Part shown: one piece after another, positions 34,201-38,164 of the stretch
Numbering within the stretch: the stretch's first letter is position 1
How the letters are laid out: every line of letters begins with the position of its first letter
Source of the DNA: Macrocystis pyrifera
Taxonomy: Eukaryota; Sar; Phaeophyceae; Laminariales; Laminariaceae
Direction: 5' to 3'
NCBI GenBank assembly: GCA_031763025.1
Contig: JASSKH010000016.1
Location: 5,270,001 to 5,334,000, forward strand
DNA length: 64,000 bases
The notes under the pieces: generated by a model
Database searches by the model: none
What the model was told of the DNA's origin: nothing
The model's input: the letters and a program-made list of their open reading frames with translations, nothing else
Position numbers and translations under genes: made by a program

Positions 34201-35911
34201 TGCGTTTTCGCGTCTGCCTGTGTTTCTTTGTTTTCGTGTTTGTGCGCGTTAGTGCCTAATTGCACTTGTGTTTGTGCTTGTTGGTGTTTGTTGTGCATGT
34301 ACTTGTGCTTCTATGTATGCTTGCGCTTGCGCTTCTTGGTGCTTGCGATTTGCTCATGTTGTGTTCGTCTGTGTTTGTGATTATGCTCGTGATTTATTGT
34401 ATGTAATATGGACTTACGTCACGCGCGTCGGTCGGTCGGCCGATACAGCCTGCGCGGGCTGGTGGACAGCCTGCAGATGGACAAGAAGATGGCCGACACA
34501 GAGCAGCGCCACGAGCAGCAGGTGTCCCCCCAGCAACCGTCGCCGAGGACGGTGAGTCTCTAACCATTGTTCTAAGAACCCCATGTGTTCCACCCGGCAG
34601 CAACCGTAAGGCTGATGTGTACTGAATTTCCTTCTCCCCACCCTTTCTCCTCCGCCTATTGCCATTATTTCGTTCCTCCTCCCCACCCTTCATGCGACTC
34701 GCCGAACACCTCACGGCGCCTTGCGCTTGGTGCACGCAATGTCTGCCTGGTCGGTGAAAATCCCACGTGCTCCGTCCCGGCATTATAGGGATGCGGGGGT
34801 CTATGGTCATGCAACCACGGCCATGCATGACATGAGTAACCCCCCCCCCCCCCCCCTCCCCTATTTACTCCTCCCCACCCTTGGTACTCCTCCTACTGTT
34901 ACCTATTTCCCTATCCGTTAACTGCTAATACGGGTGGGCCAATGTAGTAATCAGAACCCACGATGGACCGACAAAAACGTTCATACCCCTATGTTCACAC
35001 ACCATATTTAGTTCTGATTACTTGTTGCGTCGTCCTAATTACGAGCGAAGGGAGTTGCTAGTTTACGTGGCCGCCTAGAATATAGGGGATAGGGCACGTC
35101 CTACTTTCGAGCTGGATGAAACCTGAGATGCTATGTACCAGTTTGATGTAGAAATCCTGAAGCCGGAGGGAGATCCGCACGCTGCCCGACCGAGTATGTC
35201 GGCCTAATTTTTGTTTTATTTATCCCTTGCTCTAGGTACTCTAATTCCAACCATTTCGTCCCCAAAATGGGATTGCAGATGTTGGTATGGTATGTTATGA
35301 TATGGTATGTTATGATATGGTATGGTATGGTATGGTATCGGTCACAGTCGTACGTAAAAGGGCTGTAACCCTCTTAGGACTTGACAGAACACTGACGGTA
35401 TAAAAGTGAGCAGTACAGCTACGGCCACTGCGTGATCGGGATATAAATTGGTGTCCCGAGTTGCCATGGTTGAATGAAAGGAGTCGTGCGTACGGCACGG
35501 CCGCAACATGCATGATCCCACCCGTCCGGCTGGGCTCTCACGCTTTACATTCGTAGATGGTTGATATCAACCAGAGTGTATCGCTGGTCTTGTCTCTAGC
35601 TTGCAGCCCCGGACCAGAGGGGATATTCAAGCCTTTCACCAGCACACACAGTTGACGACGGCAGCTACTTTTTTCTCACCGGCGCGCGTTCTTATCGAGA
35701 GCAACGCATGCCCTATCTGACTCCTGTTTTTTTAATGAACGAGCGAATCTCGCACGTCCGACCCCGTCCGTGTGGCACGCAGGGTCTGCGCCGGGCCTTC
35801 GGAGCCGACAAGACCACGACCGGGAAGTTTGCTGTGCCGGTGTCTGCCCCGCCGCGCCAAGGGTCGGCGAACGCGATCGTGGGCATGGAACCCATCTCGG
35901 AGAGCAGCTAA
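2174..35911 (+). CDS. TPC: Two-pore channel (TPC)-like two-domain cation channel, copy 1, 23-exon gene model
   Basis: Extent of the spliced gene (exons listed separately). TPCs are endolysosomal or vacuolar Ca2+/Na+ channels made of two six-helix domains; animal forms respond to NAADP or PI(3,5)P2. Joining exons by splice sites and phase gives about 923 residues. The N-terminal YVKDALAGRES resembles the animal TPC helix before S1. IS1 lies near 70-90, IS2 117-138, IS3 155-178, IS4 188-214, IS5 216-238, pore I 255-275, IS6 286-312, an EF-hand-like linker 320-412, IIS1 418-437, IIS2 455-475, IIS3-S4 490-535, IIS5 552-576, pore II 600-640, IIS6 650-672, then an acidic, Gln-rich tail. The order and spacing fit animal TPC1/2 better than plant TPC1, which has two canonical EF hands. 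Family membership is judged by eye. The ATG at 2174 is the first in the exon-1 frame conserved in copy 2. Exon 11 has a frame conflict. Both pore filters look atypical. Confidence 0.83.
2371..2888 (+). repeat. R2 dispersed repeat, full
   Basis: About 515 bp, from GTACTCGAT and CATGCATGGC to CGACGCCAACCCAACCC. Left edge abuts a G-run. Nearly identical to the copy at 17792. Confidence 0.88.
2960..3025 (+). repeat. R3 module after a G-run
   Basis: GTACTCATTTGTTGCTTGCC and TGACCATTGACC; also at 16149, 17500 and, inverted, 26436. Usually next to R2. Confidence 0.7.
3153..3257 (+). mobile_element. MITE-1 type A
   Basis: Full length, 105 bp, arms with minor changes. Confidence 0.9.
3571..3657 (+). 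CDS. TPC: TPC exon 2 (N-terminal helix before S1)
   Basis: 29 codons, phase 0 to 0, acceptor GCGCAG and donor GTGAGA. Contains YVKDALAGRES, resembling the conserved helix ahead of S1 in animal TPCs. The copy-2 exon at 63805 shares 25 of 29 residues and the first 25 intron bases nearly exactly. Confidence 0.88.
3699..3807 (+). mobile_element. MITE-1 type A
   Basis: Right arm eroded (TGCATGGCCCCTCC). Separates exon 2 donor from its echo. Confidence 0.85.
3821..3870 (+). repeat. Echo of the exon 2/intron 2 boundary
   Basis: TGGAGGCGTTATGGGTGAGG copies the last codons of exon 2 plus its donor and following G-rich bases. A MITE-1 copy sits between original and echo. Confidence 0.75.
4220..4690. 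repeat. CCCA/CCGCA-rich low-complexity tract
   Basis: C-rich degenerate repeat with a C21 run, ending just before exon 3. Confidence 0.85.
4708..4840 (+). CDS. TPC: TPC exon 3 (IS1)
   Basis: Begins AWNHMLNVCTIIHLIM, a hydrophobic helix fitting S1 of domain I, followed by an acidic luminal loop (VDTEDAD). Starts phase 0 after AACAAG and ends phase 1 at donor GTAAGC. The upstream intron end is an unusual CCCA/CCGCA-rich repeat. Confidence 0.82.
4860..5590. repeat. Minisatellite, about 57-bp unit
   Basis: TATGCTCTAATTGC, ACCGGGTCTGCAAATAT and CACACCCTTAC recur about a dozen times. Confidence 0.85.
5594..5704 (+). mobile_element. MITE-1 type A
   Basis: Full length; C-run in right arm expanded. 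Confidence 0.9.
5975..6092 (-). mobile_element. MITE-1 type A with TACCAGGTA insertion
   Basis: Full length; interrupted near the right arm by TACCAGGTA at 6060-6068. Confidence 0.88.
6101..6197. mobile_element. MITE-2, small inverted-repeat element
   Basis: AGGACTGCAGTCCC with GACAAACCACTTGA, then the inverted half (CAAGTGCTTCGTCCCC, GATTGCAGTCCC). Confidence 0.75.
6241..6350 (-). mobile_element. MITE-1 type A
   Basis: Arms TTCCGGGGGATC and CCCCCCGTGA; moderately diverged. Confidence 0.85.
7006..7108 (+). mobile_element. MITE-1, degenerate
   Basis: Interior ACACAAAAACCTATATAT conserved; both arms eroded. Confidence 0.65.
7270..7376 (-). mobile_element. MITE-1 type A, first of a side-by-side pair
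   Basis: Only a few bases separate it from the next copy in the same orientation. Confidence 0.85.
7382..7486 (-). mobile_element. MITE-1 type A, second of a pair
   Basis: Nearly consensus; shares private bases (TTGTCAGTAAA) with its neighbour, suggesting tandem duplication. Confidence 0.88.
7705..7795 (+). CDS. TPC: TPC exon 4 (IS2)
   Basis: Phase 1 start, phase 2 end at donor GTAAGG. Encodes RPTPLGSMWLECAMCLFYAY, an S2-like segment with the acidic residue (LEC) typical of that helix. Its 3' edge is echoed twice in the following intron. Confidence 0.82.
7840..7995 (+). repeat. Two echoes of the exon 4/intron 4 boundary
   Basis: ACCAAGTCAGG from the end of exon 4 recurs at about 7845 (followed by GTATAT) and 7964 (followed by ATAAAC). 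Both sit behind a G-rich stretch and share a tail (CTCCTRYAGTAGTGG-like). Confidence 0.72.
7900..8265. repeat. Purine/pyrimidine strand-asymmetric tract
   Basis: G/A-rich then C/T-rich blocks with a C-run of about 35 near 8187. Confidence 0.8.
8301..8429 (+). CDS. TPC: TPC exon 5 (IS2-S3 loop and IS3)
   Basis: Phase 2 start after CAACGGCAG, phase 2 end at donor GTATAT. The basic start LRRRFASK is followed by the hydrophobic helix ARVCMVFVLWSGLVANIV (IS3). A nearby upstream AG (8287) would put the exon out of frame, so 8301 was chosen by phase. Confidence 0.82.
8490..8700. repeat. GGTACGGTGAAC-type minisatellite
   Basis: 11-base steps of GTACGGTAAAC/GTACGGTGAAC arranged in larger blocks. Confidence 0.8.
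9360..10475 (+). repeat. Five degenerate decoys of the exon 6 acceptor
   Basis: CGTCTCAGG-like sites preceded by pyrimidine tracts and followed by diverged exon-6-like bases occur near 9362, 10160, 10312, 10372 and 10449, before the true acceptor at 10527. Confidence 0.7.
10528..10617 (+). CDS. TPC: TPC exon 6 (IS4 voltage-sensor-like helix), GC donor
   Basis: Encodes VILPFLFISRRTYLKHFVSG and MVRVLPR: spaced basic residues as in IS4 of TPCs. Starts phase 2 after GTCTCAG. It ends phase 2 at a GC-AG donor (CAG then GCAAGA); no GT donor keeps the frame. The acceptor is preceded by five decoy copies of itself. Confidence 0.85.
10618..10619 (+). other. GC splice donor of TPC intron 6
   Basis: CAG followed by GCAAGA; frame of exon 7 requires it. 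Confidence 0.75.
11076..11156 (+). CDS. TPC: TPC exon 7 (IS5)
   Basis: MTPVFFLMSFVGFFYAFLGY is a strongly hydrophobic S5 helix continuing directly from exon 6, as in animal TPCs. Phase 2 to 2. The acceptor is GATAG after a CTG/GTC repeat and the donor is GTGAGT. Confidence 0.85.
11209..11313 (+). mobile_element. MITE-1, B-like left and A-like right arm
   Basis: GGGGGTCCATTGTTAATAGG on the left, ATTTACTATGGTCC on the right; TA on both flanks. Confidence 0.88.
11556..11663 (-). mobile_element. MITE-1 type A
   Basis: Right arm partly eroded (CGTTCCCACGTAA). Confidence 0.85.
12275..12705. repeat. Minisatellite, about 24-bp unit
   Basis: CTTAAGGAGCTCCGTTAGTG repeated about 18 times with variants; contains palindromes CTTAAG and GAGCTC. 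Confidence 0.9.
14194..14323 (+). CDS. TPC: TPC exon 8 (pore loop, domain I)
   Basis: Phase 2 start after AACAAG, phase 0 end at GTAAGG. SSAMTFLRIFMSIPFMLDTE occupies the place of pore helix 1 plus filter I of TPCs, but the usual threonine/asparagine-rich filter is not evident; filter assignment is inference. Confidence 0.8.
14464..14516. repeat. GCAT palindromic repeat
   Basis: Two GCATGCATGCAT blocks around CGACATG. Confidence 0.85.
14648..14862. repeat. Hexamer array TTAGCC then TTGGCG/TTAGCG
   Basis: About 8 TTAGCC units switch to about 28 TTRGCG units. Confidence 0.92.
15045..15149 (+). mobile_element. MITE-1 type A
   Basis: Full length with few changes. Confidence 0.9.
15155..15300. 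repeat. Tandem repeat, about 50-bp unit
   Basis: GGTCGGCTTCTACTTCGCCA recurs three times; second junction carries TATTAATA. Confidence 0.8.
15539..15676 (-). mobile_element. MITE-1 type A, interior expanded
   Basis: Contains TACCTGGTA (15601-15609) and an AT expansion. Confidence 0.85.
15895..16135 (+). repeat. R2, left half
   Basis: Ends at GGTGTGGCCG; followed by an R3 module at 16149-16210. Confidence 0.8.
16236..16351 (+). repeat. R2, left fragment
   Basis: CATGCATGGCCGTAGTCG to GACAGACATCGCTTGCAC, after a G24 tract. Confidence 0.8.
16530..16636 (+). CDS. TPC: TPC exon 9 (IS6), GC donor
   Basis: GIQVLGLSCGMIMVIFMGAL is an S6-type helix, followed by VANRAFKLQSGER leading into the linker. 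Starts phase 0 and ends phase 2 at GCGAGT, a second GC-AG intron required by the frame of exon 10. A diverged copy of its 3' half, with the same GC donor, lies at 18368. Confidence 0.83.
16637..16638 (+). other. GC splice donor of TPC intron 9
   Basis: GAG followed by GCGAGT; repeated in the echo at 18404. Confidence 0.7.
17500..17769 (+). repeat. R3 plus R2 left half
   Basis: R3 module (CACTTGTTACCTGCGG), then R2 from TACTCATGCCGTGCACGG to AAGAACCGCTTGTGAGG. Confidence 0.8.
17792..18331 (+). repeat. R2, full, with A28 tract
   Basis: Full copy in TPC intron 9; differs from the 2371 copy at few positions and has an expanded A-run at about 18206. Confidence 0.88.
18368..18412 (+). pseudogene. 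Duplicated fragment of TPC exon 9 (pseudo-exon)
   Basis: Encodes VANRKFQYHSRQR against VANRAFKLQSGER in exon 9, followed by the same GC donor context GCGAGTCC. A stop just upstream in frame and no acceptor make it unlikely to be used. Further intron-9 sequence (ACTCGGAATTTGTGTGG) is duplicated to about 18500. Confidence 0.75.
18993..19130 (+). CDS. TPC: TPC exon 10 (interdomain EF-hand-like linker, first half)
   Basis: YNWVKEQRKLALTRAYLLLE then GTVSRDDWAQLISFFYDR resembles the animal TPC linker (helix, short loop, helix) without a full Ca2+-binding EF loop. Strong donor GTGAGT at 19131, phase 2. A weak in-frame alternative donor lies at 19117. Confidence 0.85.
19386..19522 (+). CDS. TPC: TPC exon 11 (linker, second half; reading-frame conflict)
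   Basis: The family-like frame reads TSALFDAANKATRVP, a glycine run, then VSKEGFFMLCALGRAKSF, matching the second linker helix pair of animal TPCs. With the strong donor of exon 10 (phase 2) and the strong donor CAG/GTGCTA at 19523, lengths keep phase, but the exon is then read in a different, arginine/alanine-rich frame. The family frame needs weak donors at 19117 and 19513. Confidence 0.6.
19535..19790. repeat. CTA/CTG trinucleotide array
   Basis: TACTAC and GCTGCT runs directly after exon 11. Confidence 0.9.
22256..22355. mobile_element. MITE-2 copy
   Basis: AGGACCGCAGTCCCG, ACAAACCACTCAAAAAAC, then TTTGTTCCCAAAACGAAAC. Confidence 0.7.
22975..23405. repeat. GCTCTGCTTTTGCT pyrimidine-rich repeat
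   Basis: Degenerate CTCTGCTT units, nearly purine-poor, just upstream of exon 12. Confidence 0.85.
23437..23514 (+). CDS. TPC: TPC exon 12 (IIS1)
   Basis: Encodes ALAWCLPGMSFPFSELLFNL plus SVLLQ, a plausible S1 of domain II lying exactly where one is expected. Phase 1 to 1, acceptor ATCCAG and donor GTGAAA, matching exon 13. No strong sequence motif, so placement rests on phase and hydrophobicity. Confidence 0.65.
23554..23658 (+). mobile_element. MITE-1 type B
   Basis: Full length, TA on both flanks, in intron 12 of TPC. Confidence 0.9.
23873..23976 (+). mobile_element. MITE-1 hybrid (A left, B right)
   Basis: Left arm CCATAGTAAATAGG, right arm ATTAACTATGGACC. Confidence 0.88.
24220..24367 (+). 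CDS. TPC: TPC exon 13 (IIS2)
   Basis: WAYTLGKGLIAYFCAFSAVR then AAAGPVAYIKQWR resembles IIS2 and the conserved GPVEYL-type S2-S3 loop of animal TPCs. Phase 1 start after GTTGAAG, phase 2 end at GTGACC. Its 3' end is partly duplicated twice downstream. Confidence 0.85.
24510..24555 (+). pseudogene. Duplicated 3' end of TPC exon 13
   Basis: Encodes MAAAGPMAHIKHWR against MAAAGPVAYIKQWR in exon 13. The copy runs on into the same intron start (CTTCTGTTGATTGGTTG). No splice acceptor in register is visible. Confidence 0.8.
24686..24775 (+). repeat. Second echo of the exon 13/intron 13 boundary
   Basis: Begins with a shortened exon end (AAGAACTGGAG), then the exact intron start GTGACCGCCTCTGTTGATTG. 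Part of a GTTGATTGGTTG-rich array filling 24370-24970. Confidence 0.7.
25138..25295 (+). CDS. TPC: TPC exon 14 (IIS3-S4)
   Basis: HAVGLSLNLVGVAYHIGFWF is IIS3; YIILQASRLCVLWHVLHR is the S4 position but carries few basic residues (Arg, His, His, Arg), so voltage sensing may be weak. Phase 2 start after GTCAAG, phase 1 end at GTGGGT. Confidence 0.83.
25365..25430 (+). repeat. Echo of the exon 14/intron 14 boundary
   Basis: CACAGGCTTGAGCCCACG and GGTGGGTTGAGTTG repeat the end of exon 14 and the first 60 bases of its intron with scattered changes. Confidence 0.75.
25485..25645. repeat. CCCGGGTA-type repeat
   Basis: GGTACCTATCCGGGTATT and relatives recur, resembling the satellite at 40.6-43 kb. 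Confidence 0.6.
25672..25776 (-). mobile_element. MITE-1 hybrid (A left, B right)
   Basis: Left CCATAGTAAGTAGG, right ATTAACTATGGACC. Confidence 0.88.
25904..26500 (-). repeat. R2 full plus R3, inverted
   Basis: GGTTGGCGTCGGTTGGCAAC to CGGCCATGCATG, then inverted R3 with C-runs. Contains TATTAATA insertion at 26305. Confidence 0.85.
26588..26753 (+). CDS. TPC: TPC exon 15 (IIS4-S5 linker and IIS5)
   Basis: LEYVFPSVFRASFVLFSVTY plus SYSVVAFALYCDTPLG fits the S4-S5 linker and S5, ending in a luminal loop with ILPVDGVKDD. Phase 1 start after GGACAG, phase 2 end at GTGGGT. Confidence 0.85.
27305..27399 (+). mobile_element. MITE-1, internally deleted
   Basis: Interior between ACCTATATATTT and GGTCC lost; left arm rearranged. 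Confidence 0.8.
27431..27590 (+). repeat. Degenerate tandem copies of the exon 16 acceptor region
   Basis: GCTGATTTYNNATGCC-type units occur four or five times in a row directly before the true site GATTTTCTATGCCAG. Confidence 0.65.
27608..27767 (+). CDS. TPC: TPC exon 16 (pore loop, domain II)
   Basis: NYSNVISFSSLLESFASMTD then VIMLGCWTIFSDAAG aligns by eye with the animal TPC pore II segment that follows S5. The asparagine pair that sets ion selectivity in animal TPCs is not seen at the aligned site (SMTD region). Phase 2 start after GCCAG, phase 0 end at GTGAGA. Confidence 0.85.
28011..28178 (+). CDS. TPC: TPC exon 17 (IIS6 and start of C-terminal tail)
   Basis: GLTFYFVMPVMLGFIVQSYM is IIS6. 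A proline run and a glycine run (GESG then eight Gly) follow, before LWWK. Phase 0 to 0; flanked upstream by a C32 homopolymer and downstream by a G34 homopolymer. Confidence 0.82.
28482..28586 (+). mobile_element. MITE-1 type B
   Basis: Full length, TA flanks. Confidence 0.9.
28733..28839 (+). mobile_element. MITE-1 hybrid (B left, A right)
   Basis: Left CCATAGTTAATAGG, right TTACTACTATGGTCC with a 3-base insertion. Confidence 0.88.
28882..28988 (-). mobile_element. MITE-1 hybrid
   Basis: Left ACCATAGTTAATAGG, right TTTACTGTGGACCCC. Confidence 0.88.
29108..29228 (-). mobile_element. MITE-1 type A, interior rearranged
   Basis: Arms AGGGGGACCAAAGTGAACAGG and complement partly kept; GTGTATACCAT duplicated inside. 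Confidence 0.8.
29314..29418 (-). mobile_element. MITE-1 type B
   Basis: Full length, near consensus. Confidence 0.9.
29535..29640 (-). mobile_element. MITE-1 type B
   Basis: Full length; flanks CCACTA and TACCAC. Confidence 0.9.
29766..29872 (+). CDS. TPC: TPC exon 18 (C-terminal tail)
   Basis: SMTARREEFKPSLNSGVVFR then NRVARLSTIFPCESER, basic and cytosolic. It fits only because phase 0 start and phase 2 end bridge exons 17 and 19 exactly; acceptor CTTCAG, donor GTACGG. Confidence 0.65.
30843..30946 (+). mobile_element. MITE-1 type A
   Basis: Full length, TA flanks. Confidence 0.9.
32649..32784 (+). CDS. TPC: TPC exon 19 (acidic tail segment)
   Basis: SRRGSLNSGFGYSAIADFGE leads into an Asp/Glu-rich stretch ending DPDEDDEHQP. 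Phase 2 start after AATCAG, phase 0 end at GTGAGG. SRRGS is a possible phosphosite motif (inference). Confidence 0.7.
32956..33003 (+). CDS. TPC: TPC exon 20 (16-codon acidic exon, duplicate of exon 19 end)
   Basis: GRDDDDSSDEEDGSEP, phase 0 to 0. Its end and the first intron bases (CCG then GTGAGGCAGTA) repeat those of exon 19, so it looks like a tandem duplicate turned exon. Because 48 bp is a multiple of three, it could be skipped without breaking the frame. Confidence 0.6.
33550..33683 (+). CDS. TPC: TPC exon 21 (tail, start of coiled coil)
   Basis: VVITSSSRSISQAFWGAEHA then STMQETIARLENEVS; the last part has heptad spacing of a short coiled coil. Phase 0 start after CCCCAG, phase 2 end at GTGATA. 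Confidence 0.75.
34449..34551 (+). CDS. TPC: TPC exon 22 (coiled coil, Gln-rich)
   Basis: LRGLVDSLQMDKKMADTEQR continues the coiled coil of exon 21, then HEQQVSPQQPSPRT, like the Gln-rich C-terminus of animal TPC1. Phase 2 start after ATACAG, phase 0 end at GTGAGT. Confidence 0.78.
34688..34839 (-). repeat. R2 fragment, inverted
   Basis: CATGCGACTCGCCGAACACC to CGGCCATGCATGACATG. Confidence 0.8.
34926..35041. mobile_element. Possible diverged MITE-1 relative
   Basis: Inverted arms GTAGTAATCAGAAC and GTTCTGATTAC around an interior with CAAAAACG; arms differ from both known types. Confidence 0.4.
35280..35340. repeat. TATGG/TATGT pentamer repeat
   Basis: GGTATGTTATGATATGG units, last intron of TPC. 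Confidence 0.85.
35783..35911 (+). CDS. TPC: TPC exon 23 (C-terminus and stop)
   Basis: GLRRAFGADKTTTGKFAVPV to MEPISESS and stop TAA at 35909. Phase 0 start after CACGCAG. Codon use is G/C-ending like the other exons, unlike the surrounding repeats. Confidence 0.82.
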   Translation, partial: GLRRAFGADKTTTGKFAVPVSAPPRQGSANAIVGMEPISESS

Positions 35912-36060
35912 TGATCTCGTCTTCTTCTCAAAGATTTTCACGGATGTTCGAAGCTAACAAAGTTCAAGCGACGTTTGTTGCAAATCCCGGATCCGTGTTC
36001 TTTGGGTCACGATTTCACGGAAGATGTATCAGACAGATAGCAAAGGTCTGTAAACAGTAT
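35912..36060 (+). other. Region after the TPC stop codon
   Basis: Presumed 3' UTR; no clear polyadenylation signal is visible. Confidence 0.35.
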
Positions 36061-36064
36061 TGAC

Positions 36065-36640
36065 CAGTACCAGTACGATTTGTTTGGGGGTCGATACTGG
36101 AGGTACCGGGCGATATACGTCGTGCATTTCGGAGTTTGATAATGCGAGTACTGGTCTATGTATTGTATTTTTCGGGGTATCATACTGCGAGTACTGGTCT
36201 GTCGACATACATACAATATCCATCGGTCGCTGAGGGAGCTCACTTTTTCTCAACTACTAGGATTGCGAGCTCGGATACACCGCGTTTCTGTTGTCGTTTT
36301 TCTACGTATCTTTGAGGTTATTTCCTTTACATATTGCACTTCAGTCCACTCACGTGCGCTATCACCAGCAGGATTTACAAGCTCGAAAAAAAACGATTTC
36401 TGCCGTCGTTGTCCTTCGTCTTTTTGGGCGTATTTCCTTTAGATGTTGCACTTTAGCACTCCTACGAGCTGCTGGATTTTGAGACGAAAGTGTCAGCGAA
36501 TTCGATCTACGGTCTTCAAATGTTGCACGCCCCTCCTTTCTGGCGTCGTTGTCATGCGTATCTTTGGATATTTTTTTTTCGTTCGATATTGCACTTCGTA
36601 GTACTACACCGGGGAATATAAAATAGGTGCAGTTGACGGA
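36065..36640. repeat. R6 dispersed repeat, copy 1
   Basis: GCGAGTACTGG block, ATACAATATCCATCGG block, then three copies of a TTTCCTTTAGATGTTGCACT block. Related copy at 37190-37610; tail again at 39815-40060. Confidence 0.75.
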
Positions 36641-36920
36641 TTCGGTGGCCGGTGGCAGAATCATAATCTACCCCGACAAGTTGAGAGGCTGCTGGGAAAG
36701 AGAGAGAGAATACAGCGCTTGGCCAAGCGCTACGGCGATGATGGCAATGGCAAAGATCTTGGGCTGAGACTGTTGCTGCTTGCAGCTGTTACGTACTACG
36801 GCGGCGAGGCGCCCCCGCCCACGAACGAACAGAGGTCGAATGGCCAAGACAAGACGCACGGGGCGAAAACAATCGCAGCTCTGCGTCGTGTACGTAAAGC
36901 TGGGTGGGTACGGAGCTCCA
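36600..36920. repeat. R6b dispersed repeat
   Basis: GGCCAAGCGCTACGGCGA to AAGCTGGGTGGGTACGGAG; second copy at 40170-40440. Short open frames in it are not conserved between copies. Confidence 0.75.
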
Positions 36921-37189
36921 TGGTGCTTTCAGCCTATTAATACTTACGTGGCAAAGCTCCGTGTAGAGTGTACGATGCAGGGTTTATAGGGTATTTTGCG
37001 TTATTTCTCTGTTCAACCAGTAGCTCGACCACGGCGCTTTCTTCGTGCGCACCCCTCGGCAGTGATGCCGCATTTTCAGCTTCGACTTCCTTACTTTTTC
37101 GACGACATCGGGCATCCGCGGAGCCCTAGGCGGGCGTCAGCCGTCCACGGCGAAGCCCCGTGTACATGATATTCGTCGGGGTTATAACC

Positions 37190-37610
37190 TACGAGTGCTT
37201 ACGTATACTTGTATCTTGGAGGTTTGTTACTGCGAGTTCTAGACTGGTTTGACACTGCGAGTACTAGACTGGTTTGACACTGCGAGTACTAGACTGGTTT
37301 GACACTGCGAGTACTAGACTGGTTTGACACTGCGAGTACTAGACTGGTTTGACACTGCGAGTACTAGACTGGTTTGACACTGCGAGTGCTGGGCCGTATT
37401 CGGAGTATGTTCGACGTTTGATACTGCGAGTATTGGGCTATAGACATACGTACAATATCCATCGGCCGCTGAGAGACAGCTCCATTTTCCTTAACTACTT
37501 ACAGGTGTACAGGACTACGAGCTCGGAAAAAACATCCATTCTGTCGTCGTTTTTCTGAGTTTCTGTGGAATGATTTGCTTTAGATGTTGCACTACGACAT
37601 AGTGGTCCCG
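37190..37610. repeat. R6 copy 2 with 26-bp tandem array
   Basis: ACTGCGAGTACTAGACTGG repeated about six times (37236-37395), then the TCCATCGGCCGCTGAGAG and GATGTTGCACTACGAC blocks. Confidence 0.85.
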
Positions 37611-37639
37611 CACTTACTTCTATTTCCTAAACGTATACC

Positions 37640-38160
37640 AGGGTACCGGTCTAGCCATTAATAACATGCTCGGAAAACGCTAGCAGGGAAGGACCGGCCA
37701 ACAACGGAAGATCCGGGTATCATAGCCGATAACTTTGACGGGTTTGTTCGGGCGCGGACGAATAACAAAAGGGGTAGTAGGTAGGCTGCGGCGGACGTAG
37801 CTGTCTTCGAGTGGTTATGTTGGCCAGACTCACACGGTAGCGGCACGAAGCTGGTGCATATCGCTAGCTGCCCAGATGTGCGGTAGCACAGCGGCACACA
37901 GTGTCGACCCGGCGGGCACTTTAAGAGGCAGTACGCCATAGCATCCCTAGACAACGGACACGCATCGATCAAGTGCGCCATGCTAGAACAGCTCGGGAAG
38001 CTGGGCGGCTGGGATTGCGTCGAGAAACGGGGCAACCCGGTAGCGAGTCTCATGGTGGGGGGCAGCGGCGAGTATTGTAGGGGTGGGGGTGAAGTAAGCA
38101 CCCCCGGTAGTAAGTCTCATGGTGGGGAGCAGCGCCGAGTATTGTAGGGGTGGGAGTGAA
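37640..38160. other. Unassigned region with a 73-bp tandem duplication
   Basis: GAGTATTGTAGGGGTGGG and AGTCTCATGGTGGGG occur twice (38035-38165). Open frames either side are not recognised. Confidence 0.5.
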
Positions 38161-38164
38161 GTAA

